DNA of 64,000 nucleotides from an uncultured Tateyamaria sp. (lineage in GTDB: Bacteria; Pseudomonadota; Alphaproteobacteria; Rhodobacterales; Rhodobacteraceae). A program made the position numbers and the translations under genes. The stretch lies in contig NZ_CANNDN010000001.1 of NCBI RefSeq assembly GCF_947503465.1, forward strand, positions 1,488,001-1,552,000. Reading direction: 5' to 3'. Below the pieces are notes generated by a model, which saw only the letters and a list, made by a program, of their open reading frames with translations, searched no databases and was not told where the DNA came from. Position 1 is the first letter of the stretch. Each line of letters opens with the position of its first letter. Positions 52,562-62,700 of the stretch are shown here, one piece after another.

Positions 52562-54994
52562 ATGACCCAAGACATCATTGTCATAGGTGCCGGCATGGCC
52601 TCGGGCCGTGCGTTGGAGCACCTGTTTGACGCGGGCGCAGACGTGAACGTGACCCTGTTCAACGCCGAACCGCGCGGCAACTACAACCGCATCATGCTGT
52701 CGCCCGTGCTGGCGGGCGACAAGACCTACGACGAGATCGTGACCCACGACGCCGACTGGTACAAGGCCAACGGTGTCACCTGCCGCTTTGGCGAGCGGGT
52801 GGCGTCGGTGGACCGCGCGGCCAAGACCGTCACGGCGGAAAACGGCGATGTCCTTCCTTACGACAAGCTGATCATTGGCACGGGGTCCAACCCCTTTATC
52901 ATCCCCCTGCCCGGCCATGATCTGGACGGCGTGATCGCCTACCGCGATCTGGAAGACACCCAATTGATGATGTCGATGGGACCACAGAACAAGGTCGTGG
53001 TCATTGGCGGCGGCCTTCTGGGGCTGGAAGCCGCCGCAGGCATGGCCGCGCGCGGTGTAGACGTGACGGTTGTGCACATCATGGGCCACCTGATGGAGCG
53101 TCAGCTGGACGAGGCGGCGGGTTATCTCTTGCGCAAGGCGTTGGTGGACAAAGGCATCACGGTGCTGTGCCAGGCCAATTCCAAGGAAATCCTTGGGCAC
53201 GACGGCAAGGTGCGCGCGCTGCTGCTGGACGATGGGACAGAACTGCCCTGCGACCTGCTCGTGATGGCAGTGGGCATTCGCCCCAACGTGGCATTGGCGC
53301 AAGAGGCGGGATTGGCCGTGGGCAAGGGCATTCATGTGGATGACCAGATGGTCACGTCCGATGAAAGCATCCTCGCCGTCGGCGAATGTGTCGAGCATAA
53401 CGGCGCGATCTTTGGTCTTGTCGCCCCGCTTTATGATCAGGCGAAGGTGGCGGCGCAGACGATCCTCGGGGAAGAGGCGGCGTTTGTGCAGAAGGAACTC
53501 AGCACCAAGCTGAAAGTTACGGGCTGTGATCTGTTCAGTGCGGGCGACTTTGCGCATGCGGAGGGCCGCGAGGATATCGTGTTCAGGGACCCCGGGCGCG
53601 GGGTTTATCGAAGGCTGGTGATCGAGGACAACGTGGTCGTCGGTACGGTGATGTATGGTGATACGGCGGACTCGGGCTGGTTCTTTGGCCTGATCCGGGA
53701 CAAGACCGACATCGCGGACATGCGCGATACGGTCATCTTCGGCCCCGCCTATCAGGGAGGGACCCCCGTGGACCCTTTAGCAGCCGTTGCAGCCTTACCG
53801 CGTGATGCGGAAATCTGTGGCTGCAACGGCATTTGCAAAGGCACCATCGTGGACGCGATCGAAGGGGGCGCGGGCGATCTGACCGCCGTGCGCGCCGTGA
53901 CCAAGGCATCCGGGTCCTGCGGGACCTGCACCGGTTTGGTCGAACAGGTTCTGGCCGTCACGCTGGGCGATGATTTCGTTCTGCCGGGCGCGCAGCCCAT
54001 TTGCGGCTGCACCGACATGACCCATGAAGACGTGCGGCGCATGATCAAGTCGCAGGAACTGAAAAGCATGGACGCGGTCTGGCAGGAATGCGCGTGGAAG
54101 ACACGCGACGGCTGCCACGTGTGCCGCCCTGCCCTGAACTACTACCTGATTGCGGACTGGCCGCTGGAGTATCTGGACGATCCGCAATCGCGTTTCATCA
54201 ACGAACGCAAGCACGCCAATATCCAGAAAGACGGGACTTTTTCGGTTGTTCCGCGCATGTGGGGCGGGATCACCACGCCGGACGAGTTGCGCGCGATTGC
54301 CGATGCCGCCGACAAATATGACGTGCCGACGGTGAAGGTCACCGGCGGGCAGCGCATCGACCTGCTGGGTGTGAAGGGAGAGGATTTGCCAAGCATCTGG
54401 GCCGATCTGAACGACGCCGGGATGGTGTCGGGCCATGCCTATTCCAAGGGGCTGCGCACAGTGAAAACCTGTGTCGGGACCGATCATTGCCGGTTTGGCA
54501 CGCAGGATTCCACCGGTCTGGGGATCAAGCTGGAAAAGGCGCTGTGGGGGTCGTGGACGCCGCACAAGCTGAAGCTGGGTGTGTCGGGCTGCCCGCGCAA
54601 CTGTGCCGAAGCGACCTGCAAGGACATTGGCGTGGTCTGTGTCGACAGCGGGTTTCAGGTGGGCATCGGCGGGGCCGCCGGCATGGATGTGCGCGAGGTG
54701 GAACGGCTGATCGACGTCGAGACCGAGGAAGAGACCATCGTCGTCATCAAGGCGATGACGCAGCTCTATCGTGAGAACGCCAAGTACCTCGACCGCATCT
54801 ACAAGTGGATGAACAAGGTGGGGCTGGATTGGATACGTGAGCGTATTGCCGACCCGGCAGAGCGCGATGCGCTGGCGGCGCGCTTTGATCTGTCCCAGAC
54901 GGTTTACCAGAAAGACCCTTGGGCCGAGCATGCCGCGAAGAAGGCGGCGATTTATCGGCCTGTGGCCAACCTGACCCTGGAGGCCGCGGAATGA
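52562..54994 (+). CDS. nirB: Assimilatory nitrite reductase large subunit NirB
   Basis: 810 aa. FAD/NAD(P)H domain (IIVIGAGMASGRALEHL, VVIGGGLLGLEAAAGMA), a BFD-type 2Fe-2S domain near residue 418 (CGCNGICKG ... GSCGTCTG), and the siroheme/4Fe-4S half with CVGTDHCRFG near 637 and SGCPRNCAEATCKD near 676. Reduces nitrite to ammonium with six electrons from NAD(P)H, with NirD. I prefer ATG 52562; GTG 52553 lies upstream. Overlaps nrtCD-nirD by coupling ATGA at its end. Confidence 0.96.
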   Translation: MTQDIIVIGAGMASGRALEHLFDAGADVNVTLFNAEPRGNYNRIMLSPVLAGDKTYDEIVTHDADWYKANGVTCRFGERVASVDRAAKTVTAENGDVLPYDKLIIGTGSNPFIIPLPGHDLDGVIAYRDLEDTQLMMSMGPQNKVVVIGGGLLGLEAAAGMAARGVDVTVVHIMGHLMERQLDEAAGYLLRKALVDKGITVLCQANSKEILGHDGKVRALLLDDGTELPCDLLVMAVGIRPNVALAQEAGLAVGKGIHVDDQMVTSDESILAVGECVEHNGAIFGLVAPLYDQAKVAAQTILGEEAAFVQKELSTKLKVTGCDLFSAGDFAHAEGREDIVFRDPGRGVYRRLVIEDNVVVGTVMYGDTADSGWFFGLIRDKTDIADMRDTVIFGPAYQGGTPVDPLAAVAALPRDAEICGCNGICKGTIVDAIEGGAGDLTAVRAVTKASGSCGTCTGLVEQVLAVTLGDDFVLPGAQPICGCTDMTHEDVRRMIKSQELKSMDAVWQECAWKTRDGCHVCRPALNYYLIADWPLEYLDDPQSRFINERKHANIQKDGTFSVVPRMWGGITTPDELRAIADAADKYDVPTVKVTGGQRIDLLGVKGEDLPSIWADLNDAGMVSGHAYSKGLRTVKTCVGTDHCRFGTQDSTGLGIKLEKALWGSWTPHKLKLGVSGCPRNCAEATCKDIGVVCVDSGFQVGIGGAAGMDVREVERLIDVETEEETIVVIKAMTQLYRENAKYLDRIYKWMNKVGLDWIRERIADPAERDALAARFDLSQTVYQKDPWAEHAAKKAAIYRPVANLTLEAAE

Positions 54995-55326
54995 CGACCT
55001 GGATTGATATCGCGGCCTTGGACGACATCCCGCAGCGCGGGGCGCGTGTGGTCAAGACCCGGGCGGGCTGCGTGGCCGTGTTCCGGACGGCGGCGGATGA
55101 GGTCTTCGCCCTGGACAATACGTGCCCGCACAAGCAGGGGCCGTTGGCCGAGGGGATCGTGCATGGGTCAGCGGTGACGTGCCCGCTGCACAACTGGGTC
55201 ATCTCGCTTGAGACCGGTCTGGTGCAGGGCAATGACGAGGGGCAGGTTGCCACGTACCCGGCCCGTGTCGAAGGCGGGCGCATCCTGCTTGATACGACAT
55301 TCCTGCAAGCCCGGTCGGCGGCATGA
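54991..55326 (+). CDS. nirD: Assimilatory nitrite reductase small subunit NirD
   Basis: 111 aa Rieske-type protein. Ligand motifs NTCPHKQGPLAEG and VTCPLHNWVISLETG (CxH ... CxxH) hold a 2Fe-2S cluster. It supports NirB in NAD(P)H-dependent nitrite reduction. Start overlaps the nirB stop (ATGA) and its own stop overlaps nasA (ATGA). Confidence 0.95.
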   Translation: MTTWIDIAALDDIPQRGARVVKTRAGCVAVFRTAADEVFALDNTCPHKQGPLAEGIVHGSAVTCPLHNWVISLETGLVQGNDEGQVATYPARVEGGRILLDTTFLQARSAA

Positions 55327-57926
55327 GCACCTGCACGACCTGTCCGTACTGCGGCGTAGGGTGTGGGGTGATCGCAGCGCCGGATGGCACCATCAAGGGC
55401 GATGTGCAGCACCCGGCGAATTTGGGGCGGCTCTGTTCCAAAGGGTCGGCCTTGGGCGAAACCATCGATCTTGAGGGGCGATTGCTGTCACCCAGAGTGA
55501 ACGGTGTCGAGACGGATTGGGAGACGGCCACCGGGCTGGTGGCACAAAAGTTCGCGGACGCCATTCGCGACCATGGCCCGGACTCGGTGGCGTTCTACGT
55601 GTCGGGCCAATTGCTGACAGAGGACTACTATGTCGCCAACAAGTTGATGAAGGGCTTTGTCGGGTCGGCAAATATCGACACAAATTCAAGGCTTTGCATG
55701 GCATCTTCCGTGGCGGCGCACAAGCGCGCCTTCGGATCGGACACGGTGCCCGGCACCTATGAAGACCTGGAACAGGCCGACCTGATTGTGCTGGTGGGAT
55801 CAAACCTCGCGTGGTGCCACCCGGTTCTGCATCAGCGCATTGCAGCGGCCAAGGCGGCCCGTCCTGAAATGCGGGTCGTCAACGTCGATCCGCGTCGCAC
55901 GGCAACATCGCATCTGGCCGATTTGCATCTGCGCGTCGCACCGGACGGGGATGTGGCCCTGTTCAACGGACTGTTGGCGCATCTGGGCGCGTCCGGCCGC
56001 ATCAACGAGACCTATGTCGCGGCGCATGTGTCCAACCTGTCGGATGCGATGGCGGCGGCACAGGCCACCGATCCTGCCGACAGCGGCCTCGCGCCCGATG
56101 ATCTGGCCGTCTTCTATTCCATGTGGGCGGGGACGGAGAAGGTCGTGACCGTCTATTCCCAGGGTGTGAACCAGTCCACATGCGGGACGGACAAGGTGAA
56201 CGCGATCCTCAATTGCCACCTGGCGACGGGGCGGATTGGGCAGCCCGGGATGGGCCCGTTTTCCGTGACCGGACAGCCCAATGCCATGGGCGGGCGCGAG
56301 GTGGGCGGGCTGGCCAACATGCTGGCCAATCACCTGGATATCGAGAATGCCGATCATCGCGCGGCGGTGCAGACGTTCTGGAACAGCCCGGCGATCTGTG
56401 ACGCCCCCGGCCTCAAGGCCGTCGATCTGTTCAGGGCCTGCGCCGATGGCCGGATCAAGGCGCTGTGGGTGATGTCGACCAATCCAGCCGTCAGCCTGCC
56501 GGATGCGGACGGGGTCGCTGCCGCGCTCGGGACCGTGCCGTTTGTCGTGGTGTCCGACATCATGGCGCGCACGGATACGGGCGATCTGGCGGATGTGCTC
56601 CTTCCTGCCGCGGGGTGGGGTGAAAAAAGCGGCACCGTCACCAATTCGGAGCGCCGCATATCGCGGCAGCGTCCGTTTCTGCCGGTGCCCGGGCAGGCGC
56701 GGCCCGACTGGAAAATCATATGTGACGTGGCTGCCGCGATGGGGTGGGCAGACGCGTTTACCTATGACGGTCCGGCGGCGATCTTCCGGGAATATGCGCA
56801 GCTGTCCGCCGCGACACGGCACTTCGGGCGCGACTTTGACATCAGCGGGCTCGCCAGCGTGACGGATGCGGAATACGAGGCGCTTGCACCCGCGCAATGG
56901 CCTGTACCCGCAGCGGGCAAGGGTCCGAGCCGCTTCTTTGCCGACGGGGGGTTTTACCATCCGGATGGCAAGGCGCGCATGCTGCCGCTGGTTGCGCCCC
57001 CACGACGGATGGCAACGGGGTTTCACCTGAACACCGGACGCAACCGCGACCAATGGCACACGATGACCCGGACGGGCAAATCTGCGCGCCTTGGTGCGCA
57101 TCTGGCCGAACCCTATGTCGAAATACATCCCGATGCCGCTGCGGAACTCGGCATCGGAACGGCAGAGCTGTGCGTGCTGAGCGATGGCAGACATCAGGCC
57201 GTGATGCGGGCGCTGCCCACCGATCGGGTGGCACGCGACGCCTTGTTTGCCCCCATGCACTGGACCCGGCAGCGGACCCGCCACGGGACAATCAATGCAG
57301 TTGTGCAAACCGGCACTGATCCGGTGTCAGGCCAACCCGCGCTCAAGGCCGGGCGCGTGACAGCCCAACGGTTCGCCGCGCGTTGGTATGGCTTCCTTGC
57401 CGCGGCGCAGGACATCCGGCCCACCGGCACCTATTGCGCCATTGCGCGCACCGACACCGGTTGGCAGGCCGAACTGGCGGGGGACACTCCCCCGATGGAT
57501 GCAGAAACGCTGCTGGCAGAACTGGTCGATACCCGTGACGCAGATATCAGCCTGTTTTCCGACGACACCACCGGGATGACGCGTGCAGCGGCCCACCGGG
57601 AGGGCCGTCTTGTCGCCACCCTGTTTGTGTCGCCCGATCCCGTACAGTTGTCGCGCGCCCATGCCATCGCGGCGGTGGGTCAGGACAACGCCGCAGGCGA
57701 CGTGCTGGCCGGGCGGGCGGCTGGCGTTCAGCAGGACGCGGGCCCGACAATCTGCGCATGCATGAGCGTGGGTCTCAACGCCCTCAAACGGGCCATGGCC
57801 GATGGCGCAACAAGTGTCGAGGCCTTGGGGGACTGCACCGGCGCAGGCACCAATTGTGGCGCGTGCAAGCCGGAACTGGCCGGATTGCTGATACCAAACA
57901 CCCCGTCGGCCGTCGCCGCTGAATAG
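55323..57926 (+). CDS. nasA: Assimilatory nitrate reductase catalytic subunit
   Basis: 867 aa molybdopterin oxidoreductase. N-terminal 4Fe-4S site CTTCPYCGVGCG with a later Cys (GRLCSKGSALGE), Mo-cofactor core blocks (NTNSRLCMASSVAAHKRAFGSD, VVVSDIMARTDTGDLADVLLPAAGWGEKSG) and the dinucleotide-binding C-terminal domain. A BFD-type 2Fe-2S domain at the C-terminus (near 810, CACMSVGLNALKRAMADG ... NCGACKPELAG) replaces a separate electron partner. Reduces nitrate to nitrite in the cytoplasm using moaED-dependent cofactor. Confidence 0.95.
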   Translation: MSTCTTCPYCGVGCGVIAAPDGTIKGDVQHPANLGRLCSKGSALGETIDLEGRLLSPRVNGVETDWETATGLVAQKFADAIRDHGPDSVAFYVSGQLLTEDYYVANKLMKGFVGSANIDTNSRLCMASSVAAHKRAFGSDTVPGTYEDLEQADLIVLVGSNLAWCHPVLHQRIAAAKAARPEMRVVNVDPRRTATSHLADLHLRVAPDGDVALFNGLLAHLGASGRINETYVAAHVSNLSDAMAAAQATDPADSGLAPDDLAVFYSMWAGTEKVVTVYSQGVNQSTCGTDKVNAILNCHLATGRIGQPGMGPFSVTGQPNAMGGREVGGLANMLANHLDIENADHRAAVQTFWNSPAICDAPGLKAVDLFRACADGRIKALWVMSTNPAVSLPDADGVAAALGTVPFVVVSDIMARTDTGDLADVLLPAAGWGEKSGTVTNSERRISRQRPFLPVPGQARPDWKIICDVAAAMGWADAFTYDGPAAIFREYAQLSAATRHFGRDFDISGLASVTDAEYEALAPAQWPVPAAGKGPSRFFADGGFYHPDGKARMLPLVAPPRRMATGFHLNTGRNRDQWHTMTRTGKSARLGAHLAEPYVEIHPDAAAELGIGTAELCVLSDGRHQAVMRALPTDRVARDALFAPMHWTRQRTRHGTINAVVQTGTDPVSGQPALKAGRVTAQRFAARWYGFLAAAQDIRPTGTYCAIARTDTGWQAELAGDTPPMDAETLLAELVDTRDADISLFSDDTTGMTRAAAHREGRLVATLFVSPDPVQLSRAHAIAAVGQDNAAGDVLAGRAAGVQQDAGPTICACMSVGLNALKRAMADGATSVEALGDCTGAGTNCGACKPELAGLLIPNTPSAVAAE

Positions 57927-57935
57927 GATACGCAC

Positions 57936-59339
57936 ATGAAAACCTTTCCCATGTTCCTGACGATGACCGACCGCCGCGTGGTGATCCTGGGCGGTGCCGA
58001 ACAGGCCACGCAAAAATGTCGCCTGATGCTCAAGACCGACGCGCGGATCGAGGTGTTTGCCCCACGTCTCGATGTTGAACTGCAGGCGCTGGCAGACGCC
58101 GGGCGGATCACGCACCGGACCGGCCCGATCACAGCAGACGCGTTGCGGGGCGCGCCCCTGGTCTTTGTCGGCACGGGATGTCCGGGCGTTGACGCCGCCT
58201 TGCACGCCGTTGCATCGGACGCGGGCGCGCTGGTCAACGTGGTGGATCAACCGGACCTGTGTGACGCGATGACACCGGCCATCGTAGACCGTGATCCCGT
58301 GGTTGTTGCCATTGGAACCGAAGGCACGGCTCCCGTCCTTGCCCGCCAGATCAAGACCACGCTTGAGCGTATGCTGGACCCGCGCTTGGGGGACCTGGCG
58401 GCGCTGGCGGGGCGGTTGCGCGACTATGCGGCCCGGCGGTTGGAACCGGGGCAACGCCGCGACCTGTGGCGTTGGGTGTTCAATGGCCCGCTGCGCGCCC
58501 GGCATGCGCGTGATGGCGACGTCCCCGTTGCCCGCGCCATCAAGGACGCCATCCGCAGCGGCGCGGTTCCGGCGGCGGCCCCGGCGCCGGTCGCGCTGGT
58601 CGGCGCGGGGCCCGGCGCCAGCGATTTGATCACGCTGCGCGGCGTACTGCGCCTGCAAGAGGCTGACGTCATTTTCTATGATCGCCTTGTTGACCCGGGC
58701 GTGCTGGAACTGGCCCGCCGGGATGCAGAGCGTGTGTTCGTGGGCAAGGCGCCGGGGTGCCATGCCTGGCCGCAAGACAAGATCAACGCCGTGATCGTGG
58801 CCGCAGCCAAGCAAGGGCGGCGCGTTGTCCGGTTGAAATGCGGCGATCCGGGCGTCTTTGCCCGCGGCGCGGAAGAAGCCCAGGCCTTGCAGGGTGCCGG
58901 CCTCGATTACGAGGTCGTGCCGGGTGTGACCGCCGCAAGCGGAGCAGCGGCCGCGGTTGGCGGCTTTCTGACCGAGCGCGGCAAAAGCGATACGCTTGTC
59001 CTGACAACCGGTCGCTGTGCGGACGGAAACGGGATACCGGATTGGGTGACCCACTTGACCCGACGCAGCAACGTGGCCGTCTATATGGGCGTCGCGGCCG
59101 CCCCCGACATCGCCAACAGCCTGTCGCGCGCGGGTATACTGGATGAGGTAGAGTTGACCGCCGTCAGCAACGCGCAGCGCCCCGATCAGAAGATCTTGCG
59201 CTGCGACGCCACTGACATGGTTGCGGCACTGGATCAGGCGGGGATCGAAAGCCCCGCCATTCTGTTCCTGTCCCGTCGCGACGCATCTGTCGCGCAGCAA
59301 CAGGTACAGGCAGCGCCAAGACGACTGGTCGCGGTCTAG
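57936..59339 (+). CDS. cysG: Siroheme synthase CysG
   Basis: 467 aa trifunctional enzyme. N-terminal dehydrogenase/ferrochelatase with VVILGGAEQATQKCRLML (residues 12-30), and a C-terminal uroporphyrinogen III methyltransferase (VALVGAGPGASDLITLRGVLRL, VVRLKCGDPGVFARG, EVVPGVTAASGAAA). It makes the siroheme required by NirB. Ten bp after nasA, so it belongs to the same transcript. Confidence 0.95.
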   Translation: MKTFPMFLTMTDRRVVILGGAEQATQKCRLMLKTDARIEVFAPRLDVELQALADAGRITHRTGPITADALRGAPLVFVGTGCPGVDAALHAVASDAGALVNVVDQPDLCDAMTPAIVDRDPVVVAIGTEGTAPVLARQIKTTLERMLDPRLGDLAALAGRLRDYAARRLEPGQRRDLWRWVFNGPLRARHARDGDVPVARAIKDAIRSGAVPAAAPAPVALVGAGPGASDLITLRGVLRLQEADVIFYDRLVDPGVLELARRDAERVFVGKAPGCHAWPQDKINAVIVAAAKQGRRVVRLKCGDPGVFARGAEEAQALQGAGLDYEVVPGVTAASGAAAAVGGFLTERGKSDTLVLTTGRCADGNGIPDWVTHLTRRSNVAVYMGVAAAPDIANSLSRAGILDEVELTAVSNAQRPDQKILRCDATDMVAALDQAGIESPAILFLSRRDASVAQQQVQAAPRRLVAV

Positions 59340-59715
59340 GCCCCATCGTCGCATCACATGCAAGATGACACGTTGTGCGGGGTCGGACCGCGCGGCAGTT
59401 CAGTGCGCGCGCGGCGGTCGGATCACCGGCAATTCGCCCGCCCGTGGCGCGCCACCGCGGTAAACTTCGCAAACACATTCGTGATCCGGCGCCAGCGACT
59501 AAATCCGACCAGCGACGAAATGCGGCACAGCGCCTTGCTTTTGCTCGGTATTTTTTCCGAGACCTTCACGAAGCCCGTGACTATTTCCAACGCTTATACC
59601 GGGCATTCGAAGGAAGAATTTCAATACCAAAGACCCCTCTGCATTTGCTGATTGAGCGGAGAGGCCAAGGTTCGGTCCGATCTCCGCCGTAACCCAAACC
59701 ATGCGGAGATCACCC
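59340..59715. other. 376-bp intergenic region before the RTX gene
   Basis: No ORF with coding character. The segment from about 59480 to 59640 is AT-richer than the flanks and probably carries the promoter of the RTX gene. No clear intrinsic terminator is visible for the nas operon. The last bases hold the ribosome site GGAGA at 59705-59709 for the RTX start. Confidence 0.5.
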
Positions 59716-62700
59716 ATGCTTTCCGAGATCCTTGCCAGCCTGCGTGCCAGATTGCTGACCACGTCGACCCTGGCCCAAGAAACCGTCCGCGACGGCCAAA
59801 CCCTGACCAACGGCTTTTTCCAAAGCACCGTTGTCGACAACACACCCGCCTTTGTCCTGAACAACGACCTGGCGCGGTTCCTGAACTTTGGCGACGTTGA
59901 AACCAACGGCGCACCCTCGGCTGTCTCGGTCGAGGCGAACGACGTTCAGGTCTTCAACTTCCGCACCGGCAGCATCGAGGCCAATGGCGACGGCGCCACT
60001 GGCATCGAAGTGACGGACGGCTCAAGCGCCGACATCCGCAACTTCGGCAGCATTGCCGGCGAATTGAACGCAGTCGAGTTCAGCGGGCCGAACAGCTCGG
60101 GCACACTCGACAACTTCCGTGGCGGCGTCATCTCGTCCGACAGCCGCGCGGTCGAAATCGAAGGCGACGGTATCAGTGTCCGCAACTTCGGCGACATTGT
60201 GGGCACCGGCAACCAGCGCAACGGAACCATCTACACCAACGCAACGGCGGAAGATGTCAGCATTTCGAACTTCACCGGCGGCACGATTGACGCAGGCGAA
60301 GGCAACGATGGCGCGGGCCTCTCGTTCCAGGTGGGCGATGAAGCGGGCGACGTGGTGTCCAACACCGTGTTCAACGGCTTTGGCGCGACCATTCAGGGCC
60401 GTGGCCAGGCAGCATCGGACACGCCGGGTGCCGGCGACGGTATCCGCCTGAACAATGGCGCAGACGGGGCCGTATCGGACACAGACATCGTCAACAGCGG
60501 CCTGATCTCGTCCGAAAGCAACCAGGGCACCGCGGGCGGTATCCGAATTGCTGACGGTCTGTCAGCCGAAGGGCGCATCCTCAACACCTCGACCGGGGTG
60601 ATCGAAGGCGTGCGCAACGGCCTGTATATCGGCGAAGGCGACCATGACCTTGACGTGCTGAACTTCGGCACCATCCAGTCGGACAGCCGCGCGGTCAACA
60701 TCGACGGTACAGGTGTCGATCTGACAAATGGCGGTGACATCCTGGGCACCGGCGATCAGCGCAACGGCACCGTCTATGCCGATGGCACGGCGGATGACTT
60801 TTCGGTCTCGAACCTCGCCAACGGGACGATTGATGCCGGGGAAGGCAACCAGGGCTCCGGCTTTGGCGCCGAAATCGGCGGGGCCGAGGATGGCGCAAAC
60901 ACCTTTGCGCTGGACAATGACGGTATCATCCAGGGACGCGGCAATGCGGCAGCCGGAACACCGCTGGCCGGGGACGGCGTGCGGATCGGCAATGTCGGCA
61001 ACAGCGGCACAACCGATGCCACCATCACCAACTCGGGCGCCATCCTGTCCGAAGGGGCCAATGGCACGGTTGCCGGTGTGCGGGTGGTCAATGGCATCAA
61101 CTTCCAGGGCGAACTGTCGAACTCCGGCCTGATTGCCGGTGTCCAGAACGGTGTCTACTTCGGAACGGGTGATCACACTGACGGTGTGTTCATCAACGAA
61201 GAAGGCGGCGTCGTCTCGTCTGACAGCCGTGCGCTGAACATCGATGGCACGGGCCTCAGCGTCAACAACGCAGGCACGATCATCGGCACCGACGACCAGC
61301 GCAACGGGACCGCCTATGCCGACGGTACGGCAGATGACTTTGCTGTCGTGAACAGCGGCTTGATTGACGCGGGCCAAGGCAACCAGGGCTCCGGCTTTGG
61401 CGCCGAGATCGGCGGGGCCGAAGACGGTGCCAACACCTTTGCACTGAACAACTCGGGCACTATCCAGGGACGCGGCAATGCGGCAGCCGGAACACCGCTG
61501 GCCGGGGACGGCGTGCGGATCGGCAATGTTGGCAACAGCGGCACGACAGATGCCACCATCACCAACTCGGGCGCCATCCTGTCCGAAGGGGCCAATGGCA
61601 CCGTTGCCGGTGTGCGGGTGGTCAATGGCATCAACTTCCAGGGCACGCTGACCAATGCAGGCGTGATCGCGGGTGTGCAGAACGGTGTGTACTTCGGCAC
61701 CGGGGATCACACGGGCGGTTCGTTTGTGAACTCGGGCATCGTGTCGTCGGACAGCCGCGCGCTGAACATCGACGGCGAAGGGCTCGAGGTCGTGAACTCG
61801 GGCGCCATCCTGGGCACCGGAGATCAGCGCAACGGCACCGTCTATGCCGATGGGACCGCTGACAACTACACCTTCACCAACACCGGGACCGTGGATGCCG
61901 GGCTTGGCAACAACGGCTCTGCCGTGTCGCTGCAAACAGGTGACATTGCGGGGGATGTCGTTTCGGCGGCCATCTTCAACGAAGGTGTGTTCCAGGGGCG
62001 CGGTGACGCGACCGAAGGCAACCAGGTGGGCGACGGCCTGCGGCTCTTCAGCAACCGGGAAGACGCAAGCTTTGCCGGTCTGGTGCAGAACGAAGGCGTC
62101 ATCGCCGGGTCCGCAGACAGCGATGCCGCCGCAGGTATCCGCATCGACGGCGGCCTCAACCTGCTGGGTGCCATCCTGAACGAAGGTGAAATCAGCGGCA
62201 CGGTCAACGCCATTGACGCGCGTGACGCGGGCGATGTGACCTTTGTCAACGATGACGCTGGCGTGGTGAACGGGAACGTGTTGCTGGGCGAAGGTCAGGA
62301 CATCGTCGTCGACCTTGGTCAGATCAACGGTGTGATCGACGGCGGTGCCGGCGATGACGTGCTGATCGCAGGTCAAGGCGACAACGTGATTGTCGGCGGT
62401 CTGGGCAATGACTTCATCGAAGGTGGTGAAGGCATTGATACGGCCGACTTCTCGGATCAGGACGTGGCCGTCACCGTCAACCTTGGCGCCAATGGCAACG
62501 GTACCGCGACCCGGGAAACCGGCTTTTCCGTCTCGGTTCAGGACGTGGTGGTCGGCGCATCGCTGCAACCCACGGCCAACATCGGTGACGCGGCAGGATT
62601 TGTGTCAGAGGCCCTTGCCGGGAACCTCTACTACAACATCCATACGTCCGACTTCCCCGGTGGTGAAATCCGCGGACAACTCCTTGTTGTCAGCGACACC

